59,229 nt of DNA, taken from assembly GCF_000292525.1 (NCBI RefSeq), contig NZ_AEYF01000028.1, forward strand, positions 1-59,229. The letters are read 5' to 3'. Positions 42,196-51,601 of the stretch are shown here, piece by piece (within the stretch, counting starts at the first letter, position 1; every line of letters starts with the position of its first letter). The notes under the pieces are model-generated. The model did no database searches and was not told the origin of the DNA. It worked only from the letters and a program-made list of their open reading frames with translations. The stretch is from Rhizobium sp. CCGE 510. Its GTDB lineage: Bacteria > Pseudomonadota > Alphaproteobacteria > Rhizobiales > Rhizobiaceae. The position numbers were made by a program, and so were the translations under genes.

Positions 42196-43516
42196 CAATG
42201 GAAGTGTCGCCGAAGCCCGCTTTCAGAGCAACTCCCGCCACATAGGTCTCGATGACTGCCCGGTCGTCGCCCATCGTCTGCAACAGGAAAAGCTCCTCAG
42301 GCAGCGTCTTTACCACCTCCATCTTCAGCGCCATCGCTGGTGTTGCCGCCGCATCGAGCACGACGAGGTCGGCCTCGGTGCCGGGCTCCAGCGTGCCGAT
42401 CCGGTCGGCCAGCGACAGGGCTTCGGCATTGCCGCGGGTCATCAGGTAGTAGCTTTCCAGCGGGTTCAGCCGTTCGCCGAGCAATTGCTGAATCTTGTAG
42501 GCCTCGTCCATGGTTCTCAGCATCGAATAGCTGGAACCGCCGCCGATATCGGTGGCGACGCCGATGCGGACCGGCTTTTCCCGCCGCGCCAGCGCCTTAA
42601 GGGGAAAGAGGCCGGAGCCAAGGAAGAGGTTCGAGGTCGGGCAGTGGACGGCAACGGCGCCCGCCTCGCTCATCACATCGGCTTCGCGCTCTGACAGGTG
42701 AATGGCGTGGCCGAACAGGCTTTTCGGCCCGAGCAGGCCGTAACGGGCATAAATATCGGTGTAGTCGATCGCATCGGGATAGAGTTCGCAGGTGAATTTG
42801 ATCTCGTCGTGATTTTCCGAAAGATGCGTCTGGATGTGCAGGTCGGGAAATTCGCGGGCAAGGGCTGAGGTTGCTTCCATCTGCGCCGGCGTCGAGGTGA
42901 TGGCGAAGCGCGGGGTGATGGCGACGTGGTTGCGGCCCTTGCCGTGCCAGTCCGATATTACCTGACGGGTCTCGTCATAGCCCATCTCGGGCGTGTCGAG
43001 CAGGCCCTGCGGGGCATTGCGGTCCATCATCACCTTGCCGCCGACCATGCGCATATTGCGCTTCGTCGCCTCGGCGAAGAACGCGTCGGCCGAGGTTTTG
43101 TGCACGGAGCAATAGGCGACCGCCGTCGTCGTGCCGTGACGGATCAGCTCGTCATAGAAATGCGTGGCAATCCTTTCAGCATGCGCGCTTTCGACGAAGC
43201 GGCATTCCTCAGGGAAGGTATAGGTGTTCAGCCACTCGAGCAGATTGGCGGCATAGGAGGCGATCACCTGCATCTGTGGAAAATGCAGGTGCATGTCGAT
43301 GAAGCCGGGCATGATCAGATGCGGGCGGTGGTCGATCTCGGCCGTGCCCTCGGCTGCTTTTGCCTTGACGTCGGCATAGGAGCCGACCGCAGCGATCAGT
43401 CCGTCCGTCATCAACAGGCCGCCGTCCTCCTCATAGAGATAGCTCTGGCTGTCGGCGAGGCTTAGCGGCGCGCGATGGAAAAAAAGTAGGCGCCCGCGCA
43501 GGAGTGTCGTCGTCAT
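42176..43516 (-). CDS. guaD: guanine deaminase
   Basis: The product has 446 residues, an amidohydrolase. It deaminates guanine to xanthine. Zinc site HLIMPGFIDMHLHFPQMQ (about 67-84), then CSVHKTSADAFF, HIQTHLSENHDEI (His about 225), FGHAIHLSEREADVMSEAGA and ATDIGGGSSYSMLRTM (Asp about 318) are in order. It overlaps the puuD stop by four bases and feeds xanthine to XdhABC further along. The start at 43516 overlaps puuD's end, showing coupled translation. Confidence 0.93.
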   Translation of the reverse strand: MTTTLLRGRLLFFHRAPLSLADSQSYLYEEDGGLLMTDGLIAAVGSYADVKAKAAEGTAEIDHRPHLIMPGFIDMHLHFPQMQVIASYAANLLEWLNTYTFPEECRFVESAHAERIATHFYDELIRHGTTTAVAYCSVHKTSADAFFAEATKRNMRMVGGKVMMDRNAPQGLLDTPEMGYDETRQVISDWHGKGRNHVAITPRFAITSTPAQMEATSALAREFPDLHIQTHLSENHDEIKFTCELYPDAIDYTDIYARYGLLGPKSLFGHAIHLSEREADVMSEAGAVAVHCPTSNLFLGSGLFPLKALARREKPVRIGVATDIGGGSSYSMLRTMDEAYKIQQLLGERLNPLESYYLMTRGNAEALSLADRIGTLEPGTEADLVVLDAAATPAMALKMEVVKTLPEELFLLQTMGDDRAVIETYVAGVALKAGFGDTSIAPKLGA

Positions 43517-44751
43517 TGTTTCTTGCCTTCGACTGCGCTCTCGAACCAGGCGACGAGCAGCTTGCGTTCGTCGGGCGTGACATCCGTGATGTTGCCGGGC
43601 GGCATGGCATGGCTGCGGCCCGCCTGTATATATATTTCGCGGGCATGGGCGGCGATTTCGGCGTCGTTTTCGAGCATCACACCCTTCGGCGGCCTGACGA
43701 TGCCCTCATAGACGGGCTCGGCCGCATGGCACATGGAACAGCGCGTCGAGACCAGCTGCTTGACGGCGGGGAAATGCGGATCACCGGCGAATTGCTGGAA
43801 GGCCGGTGCTACCGCCGCCGCATCCACCTCGCCGGTTAGCAGTTTCGGCACGGTGGAAAGCCACATGATCAGGATGAAAAGGACGACGGTGACGATCCAG
43901 GTCCAGGTCGGCCGGCCCTTTCGGGCATGCGTGGTGTTGAACCAGTGGCGGATAGTGACGCCCATCAGAAAGACAAGGGCTGCGATCACCCAGTTGAATT
44001 GCGTTCCGAAGGCCAACGGATAGTGGTTCGACAGCATGAAGAAGATGACCGGCAGGGTCAGGTAGTTGTTGTGCAGCGAGCGCTGCTTGGCGATCTGTCC
44101 GTATTTGGGATCGGGCGTGCGCCCGGCGATGAGATCGGCGACGACGATCTTCTGGTTCGGGATGATGATCATGAAGACGTTGGCCGACATGATCGTCGCG
44201 GTAAAGGCGCCGAGATGCAGGAAGGCAGCGCGGCCGGTGAAAAGCTGCGTATAGCCCCAGGCCATGGCGACCAGCACGACATAGAGCACCGCCATCAACC
44301 CCCAGGTATTCTTGCCCAGCGGGGATTTGCAGAGCAGGTCGTAGACGATCCAGCCGAGGCCTAGCGACGCCAGCGAGATCAGGATTGCGACGGGCGGGCT
44401 GATATCGAGCACATGGCGATCGATGAGGAAAAGGTCGGCACCGCCATAATAGACGATGCACAGCATCAGGAAGCCGGAAATCCAGGTGAAGTAGCTCTCA
44501 TATTTGAACCAGGTCAGGTGCTCCGGCATCTGGGCCGGCGCCACCAGATATTTCTGGATATGATAAAATCCGCCGCCGTGGACCTGCCATTCCTCGCCAT
44601 AGGCGCCGGGCGGCAAATGCGGGCGTTTCACCAGCCCGAGATCGAGCGCGATGAAATAGAAGGACGATCCGATCCAGGCGATCGCAGTGATGACATGAAA
44701 CCAGCGCGCCGCGAAGGCGAGCCATTCCCATGCTATGGCATATTCATACAT
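43513..44751 (-). CDS. puuD: urate hydroxylase PuuD (membrane, cytochrome c domain)
   Basis: The product has 412 residues. Eight or so membrane segments occupy residues 1-310 (for example WFHVITAIAWIGSSFYFIAL, and WIVTVVLFILIMWLS). The C-terminal 90 residues are a c-type cytochrome with one haem site CSMCH (about 345) and the ligand Met in SHAMPPGNIT. It turns urate into 5-hydroxyisourate at the inner membrane, replacing soluble uricase, which is absent from the window. It is the first gene of puuD-guaD. The leader lies between 44752 and 45033. Confidence 0.93.
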   Translation of the reverse strand: MYEYAIAWEWLAFAARWFHVITAIAWIGSSFYFIALDLGLVKRPHLPPGAYGEEWQVHGGGFYHIQKYLVAPAQMPEHLTWFKYESYFTWISGFLMLCIVYYGGADLFLIDRHVLDISPPVAILISLASLGLGWIVYDLLCKSPLGKNTWGLMAVLYVVLVAMAWGYTQLFTGRAAFLHLGAFTATIMSANVFMIIIPNQKIVVADLIAGRTPDPKYGQIAKQRSLHNNYLTLPVIFFMLSNHYPLAFGTQFNWVIAALVFLMGVTIRHWFNTTHARKGRPTWTWIVTVVLFILIMWLSTVPKLLTGEVDAAAVAPAFQQFAGDPHFPAVKQLVSTRCSMCHAAEPVYEGIVRPPKGVMLENDAEIAAHAREIYIQAGRSHAMPPGNITDVTPDERKLLVAWFESAVEGKKQ

Positions 44752-45033
44752 CGAGTTCCCCTATCTTCCTCCGACTCGTGACATTGCTGAAATTTTGGCG
44801 GGGAGGGAAGAGGAGATTCGGTTTTGCCGAAGCCGTCGACCGCGGCCGCATCGCAGATCTGCGGTCGCGTGCCTAAAAGCTGCCGAGAAGGCTGTGCATT
44901 ATCTGTTTCTAATGCTGGGTGCACTAATTCAGCAGACCTTGAAACTACGACGACTCGATTACAGTTATTTGCAGGCCGCCGGAATAAAATAAGGACCGTT
45001 AGATCATCGGCGGCGCATTCATCGACGGAGAAG
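44752..45033. other. divergent intergenic region
   Basis: About 280 bases between puuD (minus) and a small exported protein (plus). It holds TTCGGTTTTGCCGAA (about 44816-44830) and the perfect palindrome CGCAGATCTGCG (44852-44863), possible hairpins or operators. No gene is supported. Confidence 0.45.
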
Positions 45034-45372
45034 ATGCCCATGCGCAGCATTCTGACGTGTGTGATGATTGCGTATGCGTCGCTGGCGACGGCTCACGACG
45101 CACCGACGGGGTGGAGTTATGACCCCTATTGTTGCAACGGCGACAGTCATAGTGGCGATTGCCAGATGATCCCTTCGAAAAGCGTGGCGGTGACGCCGGG
45201 CGGATATCGAGTGACGCTGCTACCCGGCGACCATCGGCTGGTTACGCATGCTCATGTCTTTCTGCTGCCGATGACGAAGGCGATGCAATCGGGTGACAAC
45301 GACTATCATCTCTGTCTGTTTCCGAACGAGGACACGCCGCGCTGTTTCTATGCACCGGAGATGGGATATTGA
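45034..45372 (+). CDS. small exported cysteine-rich protein
   Basis: The product has 112 residues from the ATG at 45034 (or 110 from 45040, better spaced from GGAG). A signal peptide is likely (MRSILTCVMIAYASLATAHD, cleavage after TAHD or ATA). The mature part has paired Cys (YDPYCCNGDSHSGDC, and HLCLFPNEDTPRCFY). Similar small periplasmic proteins occur widely in alphaproteobacteria with no known function. It is alone on its strand. Confidence 0.78.
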   Translation: MPMRSILTCVMIAYASLATAHDAPTGWSYDPYCCNGDSHSGDCQMIPSKSVAVTPGGYRVTLLPGDHRLVTHAHVFLLPMTKAMQSGDNDYHLCLFPNEDTPRCFYAPEMGY

Positions 45373-45424
45373 AGCCGGACTAAAAGATCAGACAGGGCGG
45401 AACCAAGCCCCGACACCCGATGAA

Positions 45425-46321
45425 CTAATTCCCGGCTGCCTTCATCTCCTCAATTATCCAGTTGCGGAAGGCCTTGATCTTCGGCACGTTGCGGCGGTTT
45501 TCGGGGTAGACGAGCCAGTAGGCCTTGCCGTCGCTGCGGGTTAGTTCGAAGGGCTGATAGAGCCGGCCGAGCGCGATCTCGGCTGCATAAAAGGCCGGGT
45601 GGAGGATGGCGACACCGTGGCCGGCGATCGCCGCATCGGCTTCCACCGCCTGGGAGCCGAGCTGGTTGCGCGGGCGCCTATCGAGATCGGTCTCGGTGAT
45701 GCCGGCTGCCTCGAACCATTGTTTCCACCAGATGTCGCCGGCGTCGAAGAGATCGAGCTTCAGCAGGTCACGCGGCTCCTTGATGCCGCCTGCCGATTCC
45801 GCCAGTTTCGGGCTCAGCATCGGGGTGAACTCAAGCCCCATCAGCCGATGCAGCGTCAGTCCCGGCCAGTTGCCGTCGCCCCAGCGGATTCCGACATCGA
45901 TCTGCTCGCGGGTAAAATCGATGATATCCGAGCTGGCCTGAAAGCGCACCGCGATGGCCGGATGTTTCAAATGGAAAGAGCCTAGGCGCGGCGCCAGCCA
46001 TTTCGAGGCGAAAGTGTGGGTCGAGCTGATGGCCAGCGTGCCTTCGACGCTGTCGCGCGCCGTCGCCATTGCGTCGTGCAGCATGGCAAAGGCTTCGGTC
46101 ACCTTTGGCGCCAGCCGCTCGCCAGTCTCCGTCAGCGCAATCTGGCGGGGACGCCGGAGGAAGAGCGGCTCGCCGACATTCTCCTCCAGCAGCTTGATCT
46201 GGTAGCTCACAGCTGTCTGCGTCATGCCGAGTTCGTCGCCCGCCTTGGTGAAACTTCCGAGCCGGGCAGCGGCCTCGAAGACGCGCAGCGCATTCAGCGG
46301 AAATTGTTTCGACAGCTTCAT
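45425..46321 (-). CDS. LysR family transcriptional regulator (GcvA-like)
   Basis: The product has 298 residues. It starts with the helix-turn-helix FPLNALRVFEAAARLGSFTKAGDELGMTQTAVSYQIKLLEE, described by its key part LGMTQTAVSYQIK (about 32-44), followed by LFLRRPRQIALTETGERL and a substrate-binding domain with the GcvA-type stretches DVGIRWGDGNWPGL and GHGVAILHPAFYAAEI. It is divergent from a 67-codon gene with an inverted repeat in between, the typical LysR arrangement. Control of xdh or the small gene is inferred. Confidence 0.92.
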   Translation of the reverse strand: MKLSKQFPLNALRVFEAAARLGSFTKAGDELGMTQTAVSYQIKLLEENVGEPLFLRRPRQIALTETGERLAPKVTEAFAMLHDAMATARDSVEGTLAISSTHTFASKWLAPRLGSFHLKHPAIAVRFQASSDIIDFTREQIDVGIRWGDGNWPGLTLHRLMGLEFTPMLSPKLAESAGGIKEPRDLLKLDLFDAGDIWWKQWFEAAGITETDLDRRPRNQLGSQAVEADAAIAGHGVAILHPAFYAAEIALGRLYQPFELTRSDGKAYWLVYPENRRNVPKIKAFRNWIIEEMKAAGN

Positions 46322-46364
46322 GGATAAGTTCTCTTTATGCAGGCAGGCGGTTCTTCGATTGGAA

Positions 46365-46392
46365 TTGCAGCATTTTTGGCGGCAAACTGCAA
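46365..46392. promoter_or_regulatory. candidate LysR operator
   Basis: TTGCAG (46365-46370) and CTGCAA (46387-46392) form a perfect inverted repeat around TTTTTGGCGGCAAA. It lies 44 bases from the LysR start and 31 from the divergent gene at 46423, the usual place for a LysR binding site. Confidence 0.45.
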
Positions 46393-46422
46393 CTCATACC
46401 ATCAAACCACCGAGGTGATGCC

Positions 46423-46626
46423 ATGGACTGCCATGCTATCGAAGGGCGCCAGCCGCAGCAGAGAACCCAGATTTTCCGGCGCCTTGCCGGCTGGCTGACG
46501 AGCAGCGCCGACCATATCCGCCGTCTGCCACGGCTCGATCTTTCGGCCACGCCGGACCGCGTCAAACGCGATCTCGGTTTCCTCGACGGACGCGATCCCT
46601 ATTACGAGGACGAGCGCATGCGGTAG
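46423..46626 (+). CDS. small protein, DUF1127-like
   Basis: The product has 67 residues from the ATG at 46423, with GAGGTGATGCC upstream. The C-terminal part LPRLDLSATPDRVKRDLGFLDGRDP resembles the DUF1127/YjiS core (short basic helix, LxxLxxxxLxRDxGL). It is divergent from the LysR gene, a pairing common in rhizobia. It converges with xdhC and overlaps its 3' end by 25 bases. No membrane segment or signal is seen. Confidence 0.65.
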   Translation: MDCHAIEGRQPQQRTQIFRRLAGWLTSSADHIRRLPRLDLSATPDRVKRDLGFLDGRDPYYEDERMR

Positions 46627-47417
46627 GCGTCAAGCGCCGTCAAAATCTCGGCGGCGGTCATGGCGGCAATCACCTCAGGTCGTTTGTCCCTGACTGCGGC
46701 ACCACCGATTGGCAGCGTCAGCCGCTCGATCCAGCCGCGTTCGCCGCCGCCTTCACGGGAAAGCCAGCTTGCGAAGGTGGCGCGCTTGGTGGCCGAGCCG
46801 ATCATGCCGGTATAGGCAAGGTCGCTCCTGTCAAGCGCTTCGCGGGCGATGAGAAAGTCCAGAGCGTGGTCGTGCGTCAGGATGACGACTGCGCCGCCGG
46901 CCGAAATATCCTTCACCAGTGCTTCAGGCATCGGGACGAGCCGGGTTTTTGTCTCCGCCGGCAGATTGGCAAGCTCTTCCTGCCGCGTTTCGACGATGGT
47001 GACAGACAGCGGCAGCGGCGCAAGGGCCGCGGCCAGCGCCCGTCCGACATGGCCGGCACCGAAGAGATAGACTTCCGGCAGACGCTCGATCTCGCCGGCA
47101 AGTTTTGCTTCGAGCTCGTCTTTCACCGTCTGCGTCAGCGGCCGAAACCGCAACTGCGTACGCCCGCCGCAGCACTGGCCGATCTCCGGGCCGAGCGGGA
47201 TATCCATGGCGGCGGTTCCGCCGGTTCCACCCAGCATCTCCCGGGCATTCGCGATTGCCATGAACTCGAACTGCCCGCCGCCGATCGTGCCCCATAACGC
47301 GGTTGGCGAGACGAGCATGTAGGCGCCGGTCTCGCGTGGGGTAGAGCCTTGTGTGCCGGTGATGTCGATGAGGATGCTGTCGGGGTTGGCGGCGAGGAAG
47401 GTCGGGAGGTCGGTCAT
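46602..47417 (-). CDS. xdhC: xanthine dehydrogenase accessory protein XdhC
   Basis: The product has 271 residues. It has the XdhC front part ILIDITGTQGSTPRETGAYML and GTIGGGQFEFMAI, a Cys in GQCCGGRTQLRF (about 85-95), and the C-terminal Rossmann part VYLFGAGHVGRALAAAL (about 118). By family it binds molybdenum cofactor, helps its sulfuration, and inserts it into XdhB. It lies downstream of xdhB on the same strand, separated by the MITE-like element. Confidence 0.93.
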   Translation of the reverse strand: MTDLPTFLAANPDSILIDITGTQGSTPRETGAYMLVSPTALWGTIGGGQFEFMAIANAREMLGGTGGTAAMDIPLGPEIGQCCGGRTQLRFRPLTQTVKDELEAKLAGEIERLPEVYLFGAGHVGRALAAALAPLPLSVTIVETRQEELANLPAETKTRLVPMPEALVKDISAGGAVVILTHDHALDFLIAREALDRSDLAYTGMIGSATKRATFASWLSREGGGERGWIERLTLPIGGAAVRDKRPEVIAAMTAAEILTALDAYRMRSSS

Positions 47418-47449
47418 AGGGAGATGGCTGATAGGTAAGTGGCTGTGTT

Positions 47450-47625
47450 ACCCCCCTCTGTCCTGCCGGACATCTCCCCCACAAGGGGGGAGATTGGATG
47501 GAGTTGACGGTTTCCCCAAACAACTAAAGCGCTGCTACTCCGACAGGGCAGATGGGGAGCAATGATCCAACCTTTTGCCGATCTCCCCCCTTGTGGGGGA
47601 GATGTCCGGCAGGACAGAGGGGGGT
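47450..47625. repeat. MITE-like inverted-repeat element, copy 2
   Basis: The 45 bases at 47450-47494 are repeated exactly, inverted, at 47581-47625, with 86 bases between. Each arm also folds on itself (ATCTCCCCC ... GGGGGAGAT). The interior has TTTCCCCAAACAACTAA as in copy 1 at 3957-4136, and the span is the same, 176 bases. It lies inside the xdhB-xdhC gap, where its long hairpin could lower xdhC expression. Confidence 0.85.
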
Positions 47626-47675
47626 GCCACCCGCTCCGCCAGTCCTGCTCATGCAACAAACCAGTCGACCCCATC

Positions 47676-50015
47676 CTACACCCGCTTCATCCGCTCCACC
47701 GCCATCAGGACCCGCTCCGGCGTCGCCGGAGCATCGAGCCTTGGGCAGATTTTGTAATCCGCGACACTTGCGACCGCCATCGATAGCGCTTCCAGCACCG
47801 AGATCGCCAGCATGAAGGGTGGTTCGCCGACGGCCTTGGAGCGGCCGATGGTGGCCTCGGTGTTCTCCGACCATTCGGCGAGGCGGACGTTGAAGATTTT
47901 CGGGCGGTCGGAAGCGAGCGGGATCTTGTAGGTCGAGGGAGCGTGGGTGCGCAGCCGGCCCTTGTCGTCCCACCAAAGCTCTTCCGTCGTCAGCCAGCCC
48001 AGGCCCTGCACGAAGGCGCCCTCGACTTGGCCCATGTCGATTGCCGGGTTCAGCGAGCGGCCGACATCGTGGAGGATATCGGTACGGTCGATCAAATATT
48101 CGCCGGTCAGCGTGTCGATCGAGACCTCGGTGCAGGAGGCGCCGTAAGCGAAATAATAGAAGGGCGTGCCGCGGCCGGCTTTGCGGTCCCAATGGATCTT
48201 CGGCGTTTTGTAGAAACCGGCGGCGGACAGCTGGACGCGGGCGAAATAGGCCTGCTTGATGAAATCGGGAAAGGGGATCTCGATCTCGCCGACGCGCACG
48301 CGGTTCGGTAGGAAGACGATGTCGGCCGGCGCCAAATCCCATTTTTCGGCGGCAAACGCCACCAGACGTTCCTTGATCTGGCGGGCGGCGTCGAAGGCGG
48401 CCATGCCGTTCAAGTCCGAGCCGGAGGAGGCCGCGGTGGCAGATGTGTTGGGAACCTTGGCCGTCGTTGTCGCGGTGATCTTCACCCTAGAGATATCGAC
48501 CTGGAAGCTGTCGGCCAGCACCTGCGCCACCTTGGTATAGAGGCCCTGGCCCATTTCGGTGCCGCCATGGTTCAGGTGGATCGAGCCGTCCTGATAGATA
48601 TGGACGAGGGCGCCGGCCTGGTTGAAGGCGGTCATGGTGAAGGAAATGCCGAATTTGACCGGCGTCAGCGCGATGCCTTTTTTGATGTAACGGCTGTCGC
48701 GGTTGAAGGCGATAATGGCATTGCGGCGCGCACGGTATTCGGCGGTTTCCTCCAGTTCCTCGACGAGGCGAGCGATAATGTTGTCCTCGACCTCCTGATG
48801 GTAGGGGGTGAGCGTACGCCCGGAGCCCGGCTGGCCGTAGAAATTCAACTTGCGGATATCGAGCGGATCCTTGCCGAGGGCATAGGCGATTTCTTCGATG
48901 AAGCGCTCGGCGCCGAGCATGCCCTGCGGTCCGCCGAAGCCGCGGAAGGCGGTGTTGGAGACGGTGTGGGTTTTCAGCGGTTTCGACTGGAGATGCACAT
49001 GCGGGTAGAAATAGCTGGAATCGGCGTGGAAGAGGGCACGGTCGGTCACCGGTCCCGAGAGATCCGAGGAGAAGCCGCAGCGCGCCGCATATGTTGCATC
49101 GACCGCATGGATGCGGCCTTCGGCATCGAAGCCCACCTCGTAATCGACGAGGAAATCATGGCGCTTGCCGGTGGCGCTCATGTCCTCGTCGCGGTCAGGG
49201 CGGAATTTGATGGCGCGGCCGAGCTTCTTGGCGGCAATCGCCGCAAGCGCTGCGAACTGATTGCCCTGCGTCTCCTTGCCGCCGAAACCGCCGCCCATGC
49301 GGCGGACGTTGACGGTTACGGCGTTGGAAGGGATATCGAGCACGTGGCCGACAATATGCTGGATCTCGCTCGGATGCTGCGTCGATGACCAGACGGTGAC
49401 CTCGTCGTCTTCGCCGGGGATGGCCACGGCAATATGGCCTTCGAGGTAGAAATGCTCCTGGCCGCCGATGCGCATCCGGCCCTTCAGCCGCATGGCGGCA
49501 TTCGGCATTTCCACTTGAGGCTCGCCGCGCTGGAGCGTCATTGGGGTGATGACCAGCGGGCTGCCATTGGCGAGCGCGCCGTCGATATCGCTCCAGTGCG
49601 GCAGGTCGCGATAGTCGATCTTCGCCAGCCGTGCGGCCCGGCGGGCCGCATCGCGCGTTTCGGCGATGACGGCAAAGATCGGCTGGCCGTGGAATTCGAC
49701 CTTGGTTTCGGCAAGCAGCGGTTCGTCATGGCTGCCGTTGGAGCTGACGTCGTTGACGCCCGGCACGTCCTTGCCGGTGATGACCCAGACGACGCCGGGA
49801 TAGGCGGCGACCGCGGAAAGATCGATGCCGGCGATTTCGGCATGCGCTCGGTCGGAGAGGCCGAGGGCGCCGTGCAGCAGGCCGGCGGGTTCGGGGATAT
49901 CGTCGATATAATCGGCGGTTCCGGTCACATGCTTATGTGCTGAATCATGCCGCAGCGAGGCGTGCATCGGGCCTGAAATGATGACCTTACGGTCTTCGAA
50001 GGTGGACTTGTCCAT
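47676..50015 (-). CDS. xdhB: xanthine dehydrogenase, molybdopterin-binding subunit
   Basis: The product has 779 residues, the usual length for separate XdhB. It has HKHVTGTADYIDDIPEPAGLLHGALGLS (key residues TGTAxYxDDIP) at the start, the MoCo loops MGGGFGGKETQGN (about 240) and FRGFGGPQGMLGAE (about 350), RxNFYGQPGxGRTLTPYHQ, and the catalytic-Glu region VGEPPFMLAISVLEAL (about 725). With XdhA it oxidises hypoxanthine and xanthine to urate in the cytoplasm. It follows xdhA after 91 bases. Confidence 0.95.
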   Translation of the reverse strand: MDKSTFEDRKVIISGPMHASLRHDSAHKHVTGTADYIDDIPEPAGLLHGALGLSDRAHAEIAGIDLSAVAAYPGVVWVITGKDVPGVNDVSSNGSHDEPLLAETKVEFHGQPIFAVIAETRDAARRAARLAKIDYRDLPHWSDIDGALANGSPLVITPMTLQRGEPQVEMPNAAMRLKGRMRIGGQEHFYLEGHIAVAIPGEDDEVTVWSSTQHPSEIQHIVGHVLDIPSNAVTVNVRRMGGGFGGKETQGNQFAALAAIAAKKLGRAIKFRPDRDEDMSATGKRHDFLVDYEVGFDAEGRIHAVDATYAARCGFSSDLSGPVTDRALFHADSSYFYPHVHLQSKPLKTHTVSNTAFRGFGGPQGMLGAERFIEEIAYALGKDPLDIRKLNFYGQPGSGRTLTPYHQEVEDNIIARLVEELEETAEYRARRNAIIAFNRDSRYIKKGIALTPVKFGISFTMTAFNQAGALVHIYQDGSIHLNHGGTEMGQGLYTKVAQVLADSFQVDISRVKITATTTAKVPNTSATAASSGSDLNGMAAFDAARQIKERLVAFAAEKWDLAPADIVFLPNRVRVGEIEIPFPDFIKQAYFARVQLSAAGFYKTPKIHWDRKAGRGTPFYYFAYGASCTEVSIDTLTGEYLIDRTDILHDVGRSLNPAIDMGQVEGAFVQGLGWLTTEELWWDDKGRLRTHAPSTYKIPLASDRPKIFNVRLAEWSENTEATIGRSKAVGEPPFMLAISVLEALSMAVASVADYKICPRLDAPATPERVLMAVERMKRV

Positions 50016-50106
50016 TAGCGTCTTCCTGCCGGTAGATTGCCCGTCGCAGGCGCTCCGGGCGCTCGCGGATGAGGGGGGCGGCTGGCACCAACGGTTGACT
50101 TCTCCA

Positions 50107-51573
50107 TCACGCCACCTCCTCGAACCGTTTCAACTCCTGCGGTGCGCCCACCGTTTCCAGGTAGAACCGCGTCAGTAGGTTCTTTGCCGTCAGCTGGCGG
50201 TATTCCGCCGTGGCGCGCCAGTCGGTCAGCGGCTGGTAGTCGGTGTCGAAAGCGGGGCGGGCGGCCTCGATCGTCGCTTCCGTCCAGGGTTTGCCGATCA
50301 GCGCGGCCTCGACGGTCGGAGCGCGTTTCGGCGTCGCCGCCATGCCGCCGAAGGCGATGCGGATGTCGGTGATCATCTCGGCTTCGTCGAGCGTCAGCAG
50401 GAAGGCGCCGAGCACGGCGGTGATATCCTCGTCGCGGCGCTTGGTGATTTTGTAGGCAGCAAAATGGCTCGTATCGGCGGGATAGGGCACGAAGACGCTC
50501 TCGACAAACTCGCCCGGCTTCCGGTCCTGTCTGCCATAGGCGATGAAGAAATCCTCGAGCGGCATTCTGCGCTGGCCTTGCAGCGACCGCAGCGTCAGCG
50601 TCGCCCCGAGCGCGATCAGCGGCGGCGGGCTGTCGCCGATCGGCGAGCCGTTGGCGATGTTGCCGCCGATCGTGCCCATGTTGCGCACCTGCTCGCCACC
50701 GATGCGATCGATCAGCCGCCCGAGCGCCGGGATTTTCTTGGAAATCGCCGCGAAGGCCCTGCTGTAGCTGACGCCGGCGCCGATGGTGACGCCGTCCTCG
50801 CCTTCCCCAATCGACTGCAATTCGCTCAGATGATTGATGAAGACGACCGGGTTCAGCCGTCGCATCTGCTTCGTTACCCAGAGGCCGACATCCGTCGCGC
50901 CCGCGACGACGATTGCGTCGGGCTCCTGTGAAAGGACCTCGGCCAGCGCTTGAACAGAAGCGGGCACGATCAGGCGGTCTTCGCCGCTGGCAATCCTGAT
51001 GGTGCCGCTCGCCTGCATGGCCCAGAGCCGCGCGACGATTTCCGAGCGCGTTCGCTCTAGCGGGTCGAAGAGCGCACTTGGCCGCATCAGGCTCACCTGC
51101 TCGGCAGCCTTGACGATCGGCTCATAGCCAGTGCAGCGACAGAGATTGCCTTGCAAGGCCTTTTCGATTTCCTGGCGGCCGGGCTTTTCCTTCGTCAACC
51201 ACATGCCATAGAGCGACATGACGAAGCCCGGGGTGCAGAAACCGCATTGCGAGCCGTGGCAATCGACCAGCGCCTGCTGCACCGGGTGCAGTGCGCCGTC
51301 CCGGCCGGCGAGATGCTCGACCGTCACCACATGGGTGGCGTGCAGCGAACCTAAGAACCGGATGCAGGCGTTGACCGATTCATAGGCGAGCTTGCCGTCG
51401 GCGAGCCGCCCGACGAGCACGGTGCAGGCGCCGCAATCGCCTTCCGCACATCCTTCCTTGGTGCCCGTCAGCCGTTGCCGCAACCGCAGAAAATCGAGAA
51501 GCGTCTCGGTCGGCCCGACATCGGTGAGTGCGATGTCCTGGCCATTCAGGATGAAGCGGATGCTGTCGTTCAT
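50107..51573 (-). CDS. xdhA: xanthine dehydrogenase small subunit (FeS/FAD)
   Basis: The product has 488 residues from the ATG at 51573 (MNDSIRFILNGQDI); the open frame to 51627 has a poorer start. N-terminal [2Fe-2S] domain with Cys in GCAEGDCGACTVLVG (about 40-54), a second cluster in CGFCTPGFVMSLY and GNLCRCTGYEPI, then the FAD domain with VAGATDVGLWVTK (about 225) and NMGTIGGNIANGSPIGD (about 295). It passes electrons from MoCo to NAD. It starts 28 bases after bdhA, as in the bdhA-xdhA2-xdhB2 operon known from Sinorhizobium meliloti. Confidence 0.95.
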   Translation of the reverse strand: MNDSIRFILNGQDIALTDVGPTETLLDFLRLRQRLTGTKEGCAEGDCGACTVLVGRLADGKLAYESVNACIRFLGSLHATHVVTVEHLAGRDGALHPVQQALVDCHGSQCGFCTPGFVMSLYGMWLTKEKPGRQEIEKALQGNLCRCTGYEPIVKAAEQVSLMRPSALFDPLERTRSEIVARLWAMQASGTIRIASGEDRLIVPASVQALAEVLSQEPDAIVVAGATDVGLWVTKQMRRLNPVVFINHLSELQSIGEGEDGVTIGAGVSYSRAFAAISKKIPALGRLIDRIGGEQVRNMGTIGGNIANGSPIGDSPPPLIALGATLTLRSLQGQRRMPLEDFFIAYGRQDRKPGEFVESVFVPYPADTSHFAAYKITKRRDEDITAVLGAFLLTLDEAEMITDIRIAFGGMAATPKRAPTVEAALIGKPWTEATIEAARPAFDTDYQPLTDWRATAEYRQLTAKNLLTRFYLETVGAPQELKRFEEVA

Positions 51574-51601
51574 GATATTCCCGGTTGTTTTTTCCAAATG
51601 G

